From Virgibacillus sp. MSJ-26 (GTDB lineage Bacteria; Bacillota; Bacilli; Bacillales; Amphibacillaceae), in NCBI RefSeq assembly GCF_018918075.1, contig NZ_JAHLPW010000010.1, forward strand, positions 62,001 to 126,000: DNA of 64,000 bases. The letters run 5' to 3'. The notes under the pieces are model-generated. The model was not told the DNA's origin. It worked only from the letters and a program-made list of their open reading frames with translations, and made no database searches. The number at the start of each line of letters is the position of its first letter. Within the stretch, counting starts at the first letter, position 1. Positions 27,671-36,476 of the stretch are shown piece by piece. The translations under genes and the position numbers were made by a program.

Positions 27671-28837
27671 TTAGTTATTACTTTTTAAAATATTTGTGTC
27701 TAAATCTGAGAACGAACTTATACCAGCTAAGCCTAAATTAAGATCTAAGTCAGCGAGCAAGTTTGTCATAACTTCTTTAACTCCTTCTTGTCCAGCAACT
27801 GCTAAACCATACATCAGAGGTCTGCCAACAAGAACCGCTTTTGCCCCAAGAGCCATCGCTTTCATAATATCGGCTCCACGACGGATTCCGCTATCCATTA
27901 AGACAGGAATTTTATCTTGGACGACATCACATACTAGCGGTAATGCATCTAGAGCCCCGATAGCACCGTCAACTTGCCGACCACCATGATTTGAAACGAT
28001 AATTCCATCGACATCATATTCTAATGCACGCTTAGCATCTTCCGGATGAAGAATACCCTTTAAAATAATCGGTAATGTTGTATGCTCCTTTATGAAATCC
28101 ACATCTTCCCAAGATAAACCTGGATTGCCAAAAACTTGGGTCCAATGCATAATGGCTGCTTCAGGATTTTCTTGAGGCGATTTTTCAAGTTTTGCGCAAA
28201 AGGCTGGGTCCGTAAAATAATTTCCAACCCCTTCCCCCGCTAGGAATGGCAAATAAACATTTTTCAAATCATGTTCACGCCAAGCCATCATGGGTGTATC
28301 AAGTGTGACAACTATAGCGGAGTATCCCGCTGTTTCCGCTCGTTTTAAAAAACTAGCTGTTACGTCAGGATCTTTGCTCCAATATAATTGGAACCACTTT
28401 TCTGCGTCCCCGATTTTTTCTGCAATTTTTTCCATGGGCGTGGTGGAGGCGGAACTCGCAATATATGGCACATCTAACTCGGCAGAAGCTAAGGCAGAGG
28501 CCACCTCCCCATCAGGATGGATAATCGACTGAACACCAATCGGTGCTTGAAGAATAGGCGATGGATAAGTTTTTCCGAATAGCGAGACAGATAAATCACG
28601 CTCCTCGACATTACGCAACATTTGTGGAATTATTTTCTGATCAGCAAATGCCTTCAAATTAGCTGACATCGTCTGCTCGCCACCAGCCCCACCTGCTATA
28701 TAATAGAAAGGCCCGTCCTCTAGTTTTTCACGAGCCAGTTCTTCCCATTCCTCGTAAATAACTGGTAGCCTATTTGAATCGGGATTTAGCATGGTAGAAT
28801 AAATACTGTATTGCACTTTATTCCCAATATTTTTCAT
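27671..28837 (-). CDS. FMN-dependent alpha-hydroxy-acid oxidase (lactate oxidase family)
   Basis: A 388-residue TIM-barrel flavoenzyme. The catalytic base and substrate Arg lie in SNHGGRQVDGAIGALDAL (about residue 275), with flavin phosphate binding at DSGIRRGADIMKAMALGAKAVLVGRPLMYG (shown here in parts: DSGIRRGADI, ALGAKAVLVGRP). It oxidises L-lactate or a similar 2-hydroxy acid to the keto acid, with oxygen or a quinone as acceptor. The ATG at 28837 after a GGGGGG tract is chosen over one 12 codons upstream. It lies near the AEC carrier, which could supply the acid. Confidence 0.88.
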   Translation of the reverse strand: MKNIGNKVQYSIYSTMLNPDSNRLPVIYEEWEELAREKLEDGPFYYIAGGAGGEQTMSANLKAFADQKIIPQMLRNVEERDLSVSLFGKTYPSPILQAPIGVQSIIHPDGEVASALASAELDVPYIASSASTTPMEKIAEKIGDAEKWFQLYWSKDPDVTASFLKRAETAGYSAIVVTLDTPMMAWREHDLKNVYLPFLAGEGVGNYFTDPAFCAKLEKSPQENPEAAIMHWTQVFGNPGLSWEDVDFIKEHTTLPIILKGILHPEDAKRALEYDVDGIIVSNHGGRQVDGAIGALDALPLVCDVVQDKIPVLMDSGIRRGADIMKAMALGAKAVLVGRPLMYGLAVAGQEGVKEVMTNLLADLDLNLGLAGISSFSDLDTNILKSNN

Positions 28838-28943
28838 TAAAATTCCCCCCACTTCATTTTTTATAATATTCAATTAAATTAAGTATAAATGATTCAATTA
28901 CAAGGTCAAAGAGAAATGAACTGATAGATTTAAAAATATCAAA

Positions 28944-28981
28944 AAGGCAATGTCCATGCTTGCTTGTCTAGACATTGCCTT
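28944..28981 (-). terminator. terminator of the DUF2188-like gene
   Basis: AAGGCAATGTC and GACATTGCCTT arms just past the stop codon of the small gene at 28987, with a short A/T tract. Confidence 0.8.
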
Positions 28982-28986
28982 AATGA

Positions 28987-29190
28987 TTAATCTAAATATC
29001 TTTCTTCGCTTACAACATTATGATTCTTATCCATTACTTTCAACATGCTTGGTTTATTTTCTTCAGCCATTTGCTTAGCTGCAGTAATAGCTTCATCTTC
29101 AGATTTGTATTCTTTTTCAGGCGCAACATTCTCTAATTTTACTAACCATGCCGACACATTAGCATTTGGCACAACACTATACATATTCAT
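28987..29190 (-). CDS. DUF2188-like small protein
   Basis: A 67-residue protein with the DUF2188 pattern: MYSVVPNANVSAWLVKLEN, an EDEAITAAKQMAEE helix and a final VMDKNHNVVSEERYLD strand. Function unknown, although members are often stress-related. An AAAGGAG ribosome binding site precedes the ATG, and a terminator follows. Single gene. Confidence 0.75.
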   Translation of the reverse strand: MNMYSVVPNANVSAWLVKLENVAPEKEYKSEDEAITAAKQMAEENKPSMLKVMDKNHNVVSEERYLD

Positions 29191-29351
29191 TTCGCAAAAC
29201 TCCTTTATGGGAACATTATCTCAGTTAATGTTTTCCCTACATATATAATCCGAAACATCAATTGAAAAAGACACTGTAGCACGATGGGAAATGGGATAAA
29301 ATGAGTTTTACGTATCGTAAGATGATGATCTGTCATGATATGAGATAAAAA

Positions 29352-29377
29352 AGATCAAGCCGGTTAAGACTTGATCT
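29352..29377. terminator. terminator upstream side of the ctaM-like gene
   Basis: AGATCAAG...CTTGATCT hairpin flanked by GATAAAAA on one side and CTACTCTTTCTC on the other. It lies past the ctaM-like stop codon on the minus strand. Confidence 0.65.
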
Positions 29378-29405
29378 ACTCTTTCTCTTCTCATGTCATT
29401 TTATA

Positions 29406-29966
29406 TTAATAATACGGTGAAATTAACAGATAGACAATAACTCCTGTGGCACTTACATAAAGCCAAATCGGCATGGTCCAACGCGCGATTTTTCGATGTT
29501 TGGCAACCTGCATATTGAGACCCTTTGCCAATGTAAATAGCGAGAGCGGTAAGAGGGCTGTTGATAAAATAATATGCGTTATCAAGACAAAATAATAAAT
29601 ATATTTTAGTATGCCATCGTCACCATAGCTTGTCGACCCTGCCATTGCATGATAAGTTAAATATGAAATTAAAAATAAAAATGTAGCTGAAAAAGCAGCA
29701 TAAATAAATCGGCGGTGCACTTTAATATTTTTCTTTTTAATAGCAACTAAGGCACCTATTAATAGTAAAAATGCCAGCCCATTTAAAATAGCATTTAATA
29801 GCGGCAAAACTGTTAAATCCATACCAGCTATTGTTCCTGTTGTACTTCGTGGTATATAATTTGTCCCTAGAATTATGATTACTGCAAGTATTGATAAGCC
29901 CCAAATAAGCGGACTATAATTACGTTGCTTTCCATTATCAGGTATAGTTATTTTTTCCTTGTTCAT
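29406..29966 (-). CDS. DUF420 membrane protein, CtaM/YozB-like
   Basis: A 186-residue protein with five membrane helices and conserved histidines in KVHRRFIYAAF, LTYHAMAG, ITHIILS and KHRKIARWT, the DUF420 pattern. Staphylococcal CtaM, of the same family, is needed for aa3-type quinol oxidase assembly, and B. subtilis YozB is similar. AGGAGGAG precedes the ATG. Oxidase structural genes are not nearby, so the assembly role is by homology only. Confidence 0.85.
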   Translation of the reverse strand: MNKEKITIPDNGKQRNYSPLIWGLSILAVIIILGTNYIPRSTTGTIAGMDLTVLPLLNAILNGLAFLLLIGALVAIKKKNIKVHRRFIYAAFSATFLFLISYLTYHAMAGSTSYGDDGILKYIYYFVLITHIILSTALLPLSLFTLAKGLNMQVAKHRKIARWTMPIWLYVSATGVIVYLLISPYY

Positions 29967-30113
29967 AAATTACTGACTCCTCCTCTATGTTATGATAGAA
30001 AAAAAACCGCAAATGCGCAATAGCAATGTTCATTATATCTATTTTGTCAGTAATTAGACATAATTATTAATCGTTTACTGACGCAATTGTCTCAATTATA
30101 GGAGGTTCAAACA

Positions 30114-30707
30114 ATGGAGAAGCTTTTTCCCACTTTGTTCGACTTAATCATGCAACCCATTGAAAAATTAAAATTTCACACTATCAGACGTAACCTTTTG
30201 TCACAAACAAAAGGAAGAGTGCTTGAAATCGGTTCGGGGACAGGCGCCAATTTCCCTTATTATCAGGCAGGTGTCACTGTTGACGCAATTGAGCCCAATG
30301 CCTTTATGATTAAAAAGTCGGAAGAGAAAAAGCGTGCTGCCCTTGTGCCAATTACAACCCATGAAGCAGATGCTGAGTCTCTTCCTTTTGAAGACAACAC
30401 ATTTGAATCGGTTATAGCAACGCTTGTTTTCTGCACAATCCAACACCCCTTACGCGCTTTATCTGAAATTAAGCGCGTGGCAAAGCCTGGAGCACCGATT
30501 TTATTTTTTGAACATGTGCGGATGGAAAACCCACTTTTTGGCTTAATTCAAGACATTCTCACCCCTGCTTGGAAAAAAGTTGCTGATGGATGTCATCTGA
30601 ATCGAGATACTCAACATTTGATTAAACAATCTGGTTTCCATATGTGCCCCGCTGAAACATTTTTTAAAGGCTTATTTTTAGTGATTAAATGTCATAACCC
30701 ATTTTAA
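30114..30707 (+). CDS. class I SAM-dependent methyltransferase
   Basis: A 197-residue protein with SAM motif I VLEIGSGTGANFPYY (about residue 36), an acidic post-I residue in DAIEPN, and motif II/III-like ESVIATLVFCTIQHPLRALSEIKRVAKPG. It resembles UbiE/phospholipid or small-molecule methyltransferases. The substrate is unknown. TAGGAGG precedes the ATG. It is divergent from the ctaM-like gene across about 150 bases. Confidence 0.87.
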   Translation: MEKLFPTLFDLIMQPIEKLKFHTIRRNLLSQTKGRVLEIGSGTGANFPYYQAGVTVDAIEPNAFMIKKSEEKKRAALVPITTHEADAESLPFEDNTFESVIATLVFCTIQHPLRALSEIKRVAKPGAPILFFEHVRMENPLFGLIQDILTPAWKKVADGCHLNRDTQHLIKQSGFHMCPAETFFKGLFLVIKCHNPF

Positions 30708-30754
30708 ATAATAAAACAAAATATTTTCTTTTTTGTATGAAAAATCAAGAAAAC

Positions 30755-31291
30755 TTATTCAAGGTCAATATCTTCAAACTCGACATTATATTCATCTTCA
30801 AGTTCTTTTTGTAGGCTTAAAATTTCTTCATCCTTTGCCTCCAGCTCATCAACAACTTGTTCTAATTCGTCACCTTTCTCAAAAAATTCTTCTTCTGAGA
30901 TCGAATCATCCAATAGCGCAATCATAAGTCCTGCAGAATCCTCAATCACATCTAAAGCTAAAATCATTCCATCCGTAAGAACGTCGTGGTATTCTTTTGC
31001 CTCGTCTGTTGATGGTGCTTCATAATCAGCTATGTATTTTCTTTTTTCATTAATGACGGGCTGAACTTCTTCATCATAATAAGTTAAAAACTCATCTGGT
31101 GAAATATCACCGTTTTCAACATCAATACCTTTTTGTTCAAATTCATCTGCGACATCAGCCATCGAATCACCGACATTTTCTTTCATATCATTTTGCAAGG
31201 TAACTAATTCATCCTCAATTTTAGAAGAACATCCTGCAATAAGTGCTGTCATTAATAATGCTATAAATATCAAATTTATTTTTTTCTTCAT
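30755..31291 (-). CDS. small acidic lipoprotein of unknown function
   Basis: A 178-residue lipoprotein. The signal peptide ends in LIAGC (Cys 21). The mature part is helical and acidic, with repeated Glu/Asp and two coiled-coil stretches (about 25-60 and 140-175). No enzyme motif is visible. A GGGAGGAAG ribosome binding site supports the start. The family was not recognised. It is probably surface-anchored. Confidence 0.75.
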   Translation of the reverse strand: MKKKINLIFIALLMTALIAGCSSKIEDELVTLQNDMKENVGDSMADVADEFEQKGIDVENGDISPDEFLTYYDEEVQPVINEKRKYIADYEAPSTDEAKEYHDVLTDGMILALDVIEDSAGLMIALLDDSISEEEFFEKGDELEQVVDELEAKDEEILSLQKELEDEYNVEFEDIDLE

Positions 31292-31735
31292 AGTTTTCTT
31301 CCTCCCTGGTCTCTATTCATCCATGAATCATTTTATTCATATTTTAAGAGGAATATGCTAATAATATTAGTGTTTCACAACTCGATGATGTCAGCGTGTT
31401 TTTTCATAGATAATCAACATTTAATATTGCAGATGAGTAGAATATGAATTTTTCGTATAATTACTAACCATTAAAACACAAAAATAGGCAACTCACCTTA
31501 AATTACGTGAGTTGCCATTTAGCAAATATCTAGTGTAATTTGTAGACTATGTCATTATTTGGTCATCAGTATGCCGTGTTGATCAAGAACAAACTTTTGT
31601 CTACTTTACTTGACAATCACACCACTCCTTTAAAATTATGATGTCTCGTCATAAAAGCGCTAAGAACTTAACTCACACCCTACCAATAAATGTTTCATCT
31701 TCAGCAAGTTAGAATATTTAAAAACGTTAAGTAGC
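31292..31735. other. intergenic region, 444 bp, with orphan terminator
   Basis: No supported gene. A clear hairpin GGCAACTCAC...GTGAGTTGCC at 31487-31516 looks like a terminator but follows no visible gene on either strand. It may end a small RNA or a lost gene. The minus strand at 31560-31640 has AAAGGAG followed by a four-codon frame, possibly the relic of a gene start. Confidence 0.45.
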
Positions 31736-32356
31736 CTATTTACCAACTTGGAAACTCCCTTTCAATTCTTCATTCCAAAATAATTTCAGTTCATCTTTAT
31801 CTGTAATTGGTCCTACTCCTTCAGGGGTTCCTGTAAAAATTATGTCACCCGGTGTTAGGCCAAAATGATCATCAATATATTCTATTAAGTTTTGGAAATT
31901 AAAAATCAATGATTTAATATTACCTTGTTGAACGATTCTCGCGTTTTTAATGAGTGAAAAGTCTTCTTGCTCACATGCTGTCTGACCCGGAAAATCCCAA
32001 AAGTTTGTTAATAAGGTAGCATTTTTGAAACCTTTTGCGAGCAGCCATGGGTGCCCCTTTTCTTTAAGTGCCGACTGAACATCTCTCAACGTGAAATCAA
32101 TACCAAGCGCCATTTTTGTTACAATGTTATCAACTTGAAGGGGACGAGTCACTTCTTTTCCAATATAGAGAACAACTTCGATTTCATAGTGAATTTCGCC
32201 TTGATGTCGCGGAAATTTTATTTGCTGATTATCTGCATAAATAATTGAATTCGTCGGTTTAGTAAAAATCATCGGTTTATCAGGAACATCATTTCCAAGT
32301 TCACGAGCATGCTTTACGTAATTTCGTCCCACACAAAATATGTTCTTGATCTCCAT
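31736..32356 (-). CDS. fumarylacetoacetate hydrolase family protein
   Basis: A 206-residue, single-domain FAH-fold protein with the opening FCVGRNYVKHARELGN, metal ligands in HYEIEVVLYIG (Glu-x-Glu) and the C-terminal FTGTPEGVGPI. Small members act as acylpyruvate hydrolases or oxaloacetate decarboxylases/tautomerases. CAAGGAG precedes the ATG. Single gene. Exact substrate unknown. Confidence 0.88.
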   Translation of the reverse strand: MEIKNIFCVGRNYVKHARELGNDVPDKPMIFTKPTNSIIYADNQQIKFPRHQGEIHYEIEVVLYIGKEVTRPLQVDNIVTKMALGIDFTLRDVQSALKEKGHPWLLAKGFKNATLLTNFWDFPGQTACEQEDFSLIKNARIVQQGNIKSLIFNFQNLIEYIDDHFGLTPGDIIFTGTPEGVGPITDKDELKLFWNEELKGSFQVGK

Positions 32357-32465
32357 TTTTGATCACTCCTTGGTTTTGAAAATAAAGTTCGAATCTGAGA
32401 CGCTTAATCAATAGAGTAATTTCTCCATCAATTAAACATTAGGGAAAATATAAATTAAACGCAGT

Positions 32466-32570
32466 TGTGCCTCTATCGGTCAAAATTAGAGGAAACTCCG
32501 AAATTTCAACCGTGAGAAGCGCTCTATCGGTCAAAATAGGAAGAAATCTCATAGTTTTAATCGTGAGCAT
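32466..32570. repeat. two diverged copies of an intergenic repeat, about 50-bp period
   Basis: The phrase CTCTATCGGTCAAAAT occurs at 32472 and again at 32522, each followed by AGGAA and a related TT-AA-CGTGAG tail. The pair resembles the other short tandem intergenic repeats in this window, though the unit sequence is different. Confidence 0.55.
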
Positions 32571-32640
32571 ATTACTCTATTAAGAAGTCATCTTATCCCA
32601 ATAAATAATAACGTATTAAACTGGAATAATCTATTCATAC

Positions 32641-32736
32641 TATGGCGACCGGTCAATCGGTCATGTTGATCCAGGCGCAGCATCCAGTGGCTACTTTTTT
32701 GAAGCTATGCTAGAGAGTGGTGTCAGCAATGACTAA
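32641..32736 (+). pseudogene. dhaL: C-terminal remnant of dihydroxyacetone kinase subunit DhaL
   Basis: Reading in one frame to the TAA at 32734-32736 gives GDRSIGHVDPGAASSGYFFE and a short tail. RSxGHxDPGAxSS is the C-terminal nucleotide-binding signature of DhaL. Upstream, the frame is closed by a TAA at 32617-32619, and nothing before it resembles the rest of DhaL or DhaK. The first part of the gene has therefore been deleted. It overlaps the dhaM remnant by 8 bases (ATGACTAA), the normal coupled arrangement of a dha operon. Confidence 0.7.
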
Positions 32737-33100
32737 ATTCGGACTTATCATCGTTTCCCATGTCTCTTCTATCGCTGATGGGATACATGAGCTTTTAAAA
32801 GAAATCGCAAATAACGTTCCCATCACCTATGCTGGCGGCACAGACGAAAGTGACGTCAGCTTTAGTTTTGAAAAAATCAATCGAGCCGTTGCCGACAATG
32901 ACGCTGACGAAATCTTTGCCTTCTATAACTTAGGCAGTGCCAAAATGAACCTTGAAATGGTGATAGAGATGTCCGACTAAACTGTGCATCTCATGGATTC
33001 ATCATTAATTGAAGGCGCCTATACAGCAGCCACCCTTGCTCAAGGCAACTCTTCACGTGATGCTATTTTAGAGCAATTAAAACCGCTGAAAATTAAATAG
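32729..33100 (+). pseudogene. dhaM: dhaM phosphotransferase subunit interrupted by in-frame TAA
   Basis: From the ATG at 32729 the frame encodes MTKFGLIIVSHVSSIADGI, the EIIA-Man-like domain of DhaM with its phosphorylatable His. After 83 residues a TAA (32978-32980) interrupts it, but translation of the same frame continues recognisably as TVHLMDSSLIEGAYTAATL and ends at a TAG (33098-33100), restoring the usual length of about 124. One base (AAA to TAA) would restore a lysine. With dhaK missing and dhaL truncated, the PTS-dependent dihydroxyacetone kinase operon is clearly defunct here. Confidence 0.8.
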
Positions 33101-33146
33101 TTGCATGTTTACTCCCTCCAATAATCAGGAAACAATATATTAAAAA

Positions 33147-33175
33147 GGGGTCAGCTTTCGCGTGAAAATGACCCC
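33147..33175. terminator. hairpin between dhaM remnant and FAD-Rieske gene
   Basis: GGGGTCA and TGACCCC arms with a 15-base loop, about 20 bases upstream of the next ATG. There is no T-run on the plus strand, so it may be an mRNA leader hairpin rather than a terminator. Confidence 0.4.
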
Positions 33176-33193
33176 CGACTGGAGGATAAGAAC

Positions 33194-34693
33194 ATGACAG
33201 AAGAATTACCAAAAGAAGTCCAATCATTTTGGCGTGAAACAGCAAAAACACCTCACTATCCTAAATTAGATCAAAATATTGAAACTGATGTGGTTGTTGT
33301 TGGCGGAGGGATTGCCGGCATTCTTTCAGCTTACACATTGGCCAAAGAAGGAAAAAGCGTTGCCCTCATCGAAGGGCGCAACTTTTTCGGCGGCACGACT
33401 GGATACACAACCGCAAAACTCACCGCCCAGCATCAATTAATCTATGACGAACTCATTAATCGCTATGGACAAGACACCGCGAAACGCTTTTACCAAGCCA
33501 ATATGGAAGGCATTGCCTACATCAAACAAATAGCCGATGAACATAACATCAACTGCGATTTGTGCGAACAAGATGCATTCGTCTATACACAAGATAAAAA
33601 CCAATTAGAAACATTTGCAAAAGAAGCCGATGCCTATAACAAACTCGGCATTCATGGTGGCCTATTGCACGACCTCCCCATCAATCTAGATGTCGCAGTC
33701 GCCATACAAATGGAAAAACAAGCTGAATTCCAACCCGCCCAATTTTTAAATGGTGTTTTAAAAGCATTGGAACAACTCAATGTGCAGATTTACGAGAATA
33801 CCATGGTGGTAGATATCGAACAAAACGACAAGCTCACCCTAAAAACGGCGACGGCTAATACCATTACTTGTAAAAATGCGATTCTTGCAACGCACTATCC
33901 GAGCTTTGAACCAGATAAACACTATACAAGTATGAAACCCGAAATTTCATATGCCCTCGCCTTTAAAGCACCAATTGAGTATCCGGATGGTATGTATATT
34001 AATCAAGATATGCCTAAACGGACATTCCGAAAAATGCAGTCAAACGGAGAAGGTTACTTATTAGTGGGCGGTCAAAGTCATCAGATTGGTGATGAAAAAT
34101 CGGAGCTTGACCGTTACAAAGATATTTACCACTTTGCAAGAGAAGCATTTGACGTGACAGACGTCGCCTTTCGCTGGTCAGCACATGACTTGATTACGAA
34201 CGACCGTGTACCTTTTGTTGGGGAACTGCATCCGGATTATCCCAATGTTTTTACAGCGACAGGGTTCAGTAAATGGGGACTAGCCGTTGGGGCTACGAGT
34301 GCAAAAGTGCTAACAGATGCTATTTTGGGTCGAGATAATGTGTACAGTGAGATGTTCAAACCTCGACGAGAAATCCCTGATTTAACAGAAACAAACCCTA
34401 AACAAGAACAGGTGAAAGATGATATTGATAAAGTGAATTTAGATAAAAGTCCAGATGATTTACAGAACAATGAAGCAACCGTGCTTGAAAAAGACGATAA
34501 GAAAATAGGTGTTTTTAAAGACGACAATGGAAAATTGCATTATCTCAATATTTCCTGCACGCATATGGGGTGTGATGTGAATTGGAACAATGGCGATCAA
34601 ACATGGGATTGTCCGTGTCACGGTTCGCGTTTCAAAGCAACCGGTGAAGTGATAGAAGGACCAGCTGTAAAAGATTTGGCAAAAGAAGATTAG
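33194..34693 (+). CDS. FAD-dependent oxidoreductase with C-terminal Rieske domain
   Basis: A 499-residue protein. Residues 25-370 are a DAO-type FAD oxidoreductase (VVVVGGGIAGILSAYTLAKEG, then FTATGFSKWGLAVG), and residues 410-495 a Rieske [2Fe-2S] domain with CTHMGC and CPCHGSRF ligand pairs. A charged linker joins them. The electron donor and acceptor are unknown. Such fusions are common in Bacillus (YhfW-like). GACTGGAGGAT precedes the ATG, and a terminator follows. Confidence 0.9.
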   Translation: MTEELPKEVQSFWRETAKTPHYPKLDQNIETDVVVVGGGIAGILSAYTLAKEGKSVALIEGRNFFGGTTGYTTAKLTAQHQLIYDELINRYGQDTAKRFYQANMEGIAYIKQIADEHNINCDLCEQDAFVYTQDKNQLETFAKEADAYNKLGIHGGLLHDLPINLDVAVAIQMEKQAEFQPAQFLNGVLKALEQLNVQIYENTMVVDIEQNDKLTLKTATANTITCKNAILATHYPSFEPDKHYTSMKPEISYALAFKAPIEYPDGMYINQDMPKRTFRKMQSNGEGYLLVGGQSHQIGDEKSELDRYKDIYHFAREAFDVTDVAFRWSAHDLITNDRVPFVGELHPDYPNVFTATGFSKWGLAVGATSAKVLTDAILGRDNVYSEMFKPRREIPDLTETNPKQEQVKDDIDKVNLDKSPDDLQNNEATVLEKDDKKIGVFKDDNGKLHYLNISCTHMGCDVNWNNGDQTWDCPCHGSRFKATGEVIEGPAVKDLAKED

Positions 34694-34696
34694 AGT

Positions 34697-34735
34697 TAAA
34701 GGGACAGATGTCTTCATAGAAACTGTCCCTTTTAT
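34697..34735. terminator. terminator between convergent genes
   Basis: AAAGGGACAG...CTGTCCCTTTT hairpin with T-run, just after the FAD-Rieske stop. Confidence 0.85.
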
Positions 34736-34741
34736 GTTTGA

Positions 34742-35617
34742 TTAATAATGGCTGGTTAGGAAGTCAGCGATATCGCTATTAAGTGACGCCAACATCTCGT
34801 CTGGAGGAAAATGTCCCATATTATAAGATTGATATAATACGAGATTAGGTATGATCCTTCTTGCAGCTTTCATGATCTTTTCTGCTGGGAAAAATACATC
34901 TTTTTCTCCTGCGATAACTAGAGTTGGAGCTCTATAATGGAGGAGCTCCCTTTTCTTTGTTAATTTTGGCATCTGCTGTTCCAACTTTACATGTTTGAAA
35001 ATATTTCCTATAATTTCTTCATCTTGTTTCTTCATCTTATCATCTGACATAGCTTCAGCAATTTTGCTAAGTCCCTTATCTAATCCAAATTTATATAATG
35101 CTAAGGGCCAAAGTATTTTTCGAATCATGTCTATTTTGGATCCTAACTTAATGCCGGAAGGTGCTACCAGAACAGCACATGCAATTCTTTGAGGTTGATA
35201 AGTTGCCAATCTCAAAATAATTCCACCGCCGAAAGAAGGACCAATGAAAGCACTTTTTTCTACAGAAAAATAATCCATGATGTCTGAAATCCAGTTAGAG
35301 AAATCATCATTCTTTCCTGAAAGTCGCATCTCAGCACTAAAACCCGGGTGGCCAATGGTATCTGGCGCATAAACTCGGTATTGTTTCAACACACTCTTGA
35401 ACCATGCTAATGTCATAGGATTGATGCTATTCCCACCTTGCAAAATAAAAAGAGGTTTACCTTCTTTTGGGCCGGTGACGAGTGTGTGGGTTTTTCCGTA
35501 ACGAGTTTCTACATAGATTCTTTCAAACGGTACATCAAATAATTTTAAGTAATTTTCGTAGGATTCCTGTATGATTCGTTTTCCTGCTTTGGTTTTATAG
35601 ATAGAGGCAAATTTCAT
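34742..35617 (-). CDS. alpha/beta hydrolase
   Basis: A 291-residue hydrolase with the nucleophile elbow IGPSFGGGI (Ser near residue 130), LFILQGGNS as the oxyanion loop, an acid in VIAGEKDVFFPAE and a late His in NMGHFPPDE. A cap region lies at 150-210. The ATG at 35617 is preferred over one four codons upstream because AGGA is then correctly spaced. Substrate unknown. The enzyme is cytosolic. Confidence 0.85.
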   Translation of the reverse strand: MKFASIYKTKAGKRIIQESYENYLKLFDVPFERIYVETRYGKTHTLVTGPKEGKPLFILQGGNSINPMTLAWFKSVLKQYRVYAPDTIGHPGFSAEMRLSGKNDDFSNWISDIMDYFSVEKSAFIGPSFGGGIILRLATYQPQRIACAVLVAPSGIKLGSKIDMIRKILWPLALYKFGLDKGLSKIAEAMSDDKMKKQDEEIIGNIFKHVKLEQQMPKLTKKRELLHYRAPTLVIAGEKDVFFPAEKIMKAARRIIPNLVLYQSYNMGHFPPDEMLASLNSDIADFLTSHY

Positions 35618-35657
35618 AAATATCAGCATCCTAAGAGTGTATATATTAAAATTATAT

Positions 35658-36104
35658 TTATTTCCTTATCCATTCACTGTTCACTTTTACACCTGCATCG
35701 AGTAACAGGTTAAACAATGGGCATCTTTGCTCTACTTTTTCTTGTAATTCTTTTAGAGCCTCTTCGTCTTCATCAGTTTCAATAGTTATTTTGAGTGTAA
35801 CAGTTTCAAAATATGTTTGAATCCCTTTTACTCCTTGGAAACCCTTAGGATCAAGCTCACCACTCGTGGAAATTTCGAATTCGTTATATTTAAAATCAAT
35901 TTCTTTTGCCACAAAGGAAGTCATGATAGAGGTACAAGATGATAAGGCCCCTAAAAAATACTCTAAAGGATTTGGACCACTATTTGATCCGCCCAACTTT
36001 TTTGGCTCATCCACAGTGAACGGTGCTAAATCCCTGACTTGAATGGTGTTCTTTAATTTTTCTTCCCATTTTCCTGTAACAGATAATACTGCTTTTTTTG
36101 TCAT
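35658..36104 (-). CDS. OsmC-family protein
   Basis: A 148-residue OsmC/Ohr fold protein with a core Cys in LGALSSCTSIMT and a second in KVEQRCPLFNLL. These two cysteines form the peroxidatic pair that reduces organic hydroperoxides in characterised members. TGAGGAG precedes the ATG. It is a single gene close to the alpha/beta hydrolase, possibly co-transcribed. Confidence 0.88.
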   Translation of the reverse strand: MTKKAVLSVTGKWEEKLKNTIQVRDLAPFTVDEPKKLGGSNSGPNPLEYFLGALSSCTSIMTSFVAKEIDFKYNEFEISTSGELDPKGFQGVKGIQTYFETVTLKITIETDEDEEALKELQEKVEQRCPLFNLLLDAGVKVNSEWIRK

Positions 36105-36254
36105 TATGATTTACTCCTCACATGTTTTAGTAATCATTCATGACTATATCCTATGCTGGTGAGTTTGTCAGGTTTGAGGGATGCTTAGTTGACGGTGTGT
36201 GTTGACTATCGTTCAGCAAGGATTTGTTTACTTCGTTAACTCCTCAATACTAAA

Positions 36255-36415
36255 GATACTTCCACTGGACATCGTAATACGATTTTGACGAAAGCGTGTC
36301 CGATTGGAGTGCCCTATTGGACATTGAAGTGCTATTTTGACGGATGTGTGTCCAATTGGAGTGCTCTATTGGACATCGTTGTGCCATTTTGATGGAAGCA
36401 TGTCCGATTGACATG
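36255..36415. repeat. intergenic tandem repeat, three units of about 51 bp
   Basis: The set TTGGACAT ... ATTTTGACG ... GTGTCCGATTGGAGTGC repeats at roughly 36265, 36316 and 36368. GTCC and GGAC half-sites alternate and could fold into small hairpins. It has the same period as the 12.1 kb array but a different sequence. Confidence 0.65.
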
Positions 36416-36476
36416 ATTTAGTTCTCATCCAACAAGGGTTATTTATACCGAGTTAGGATTTTATTACAAAGTGTTT

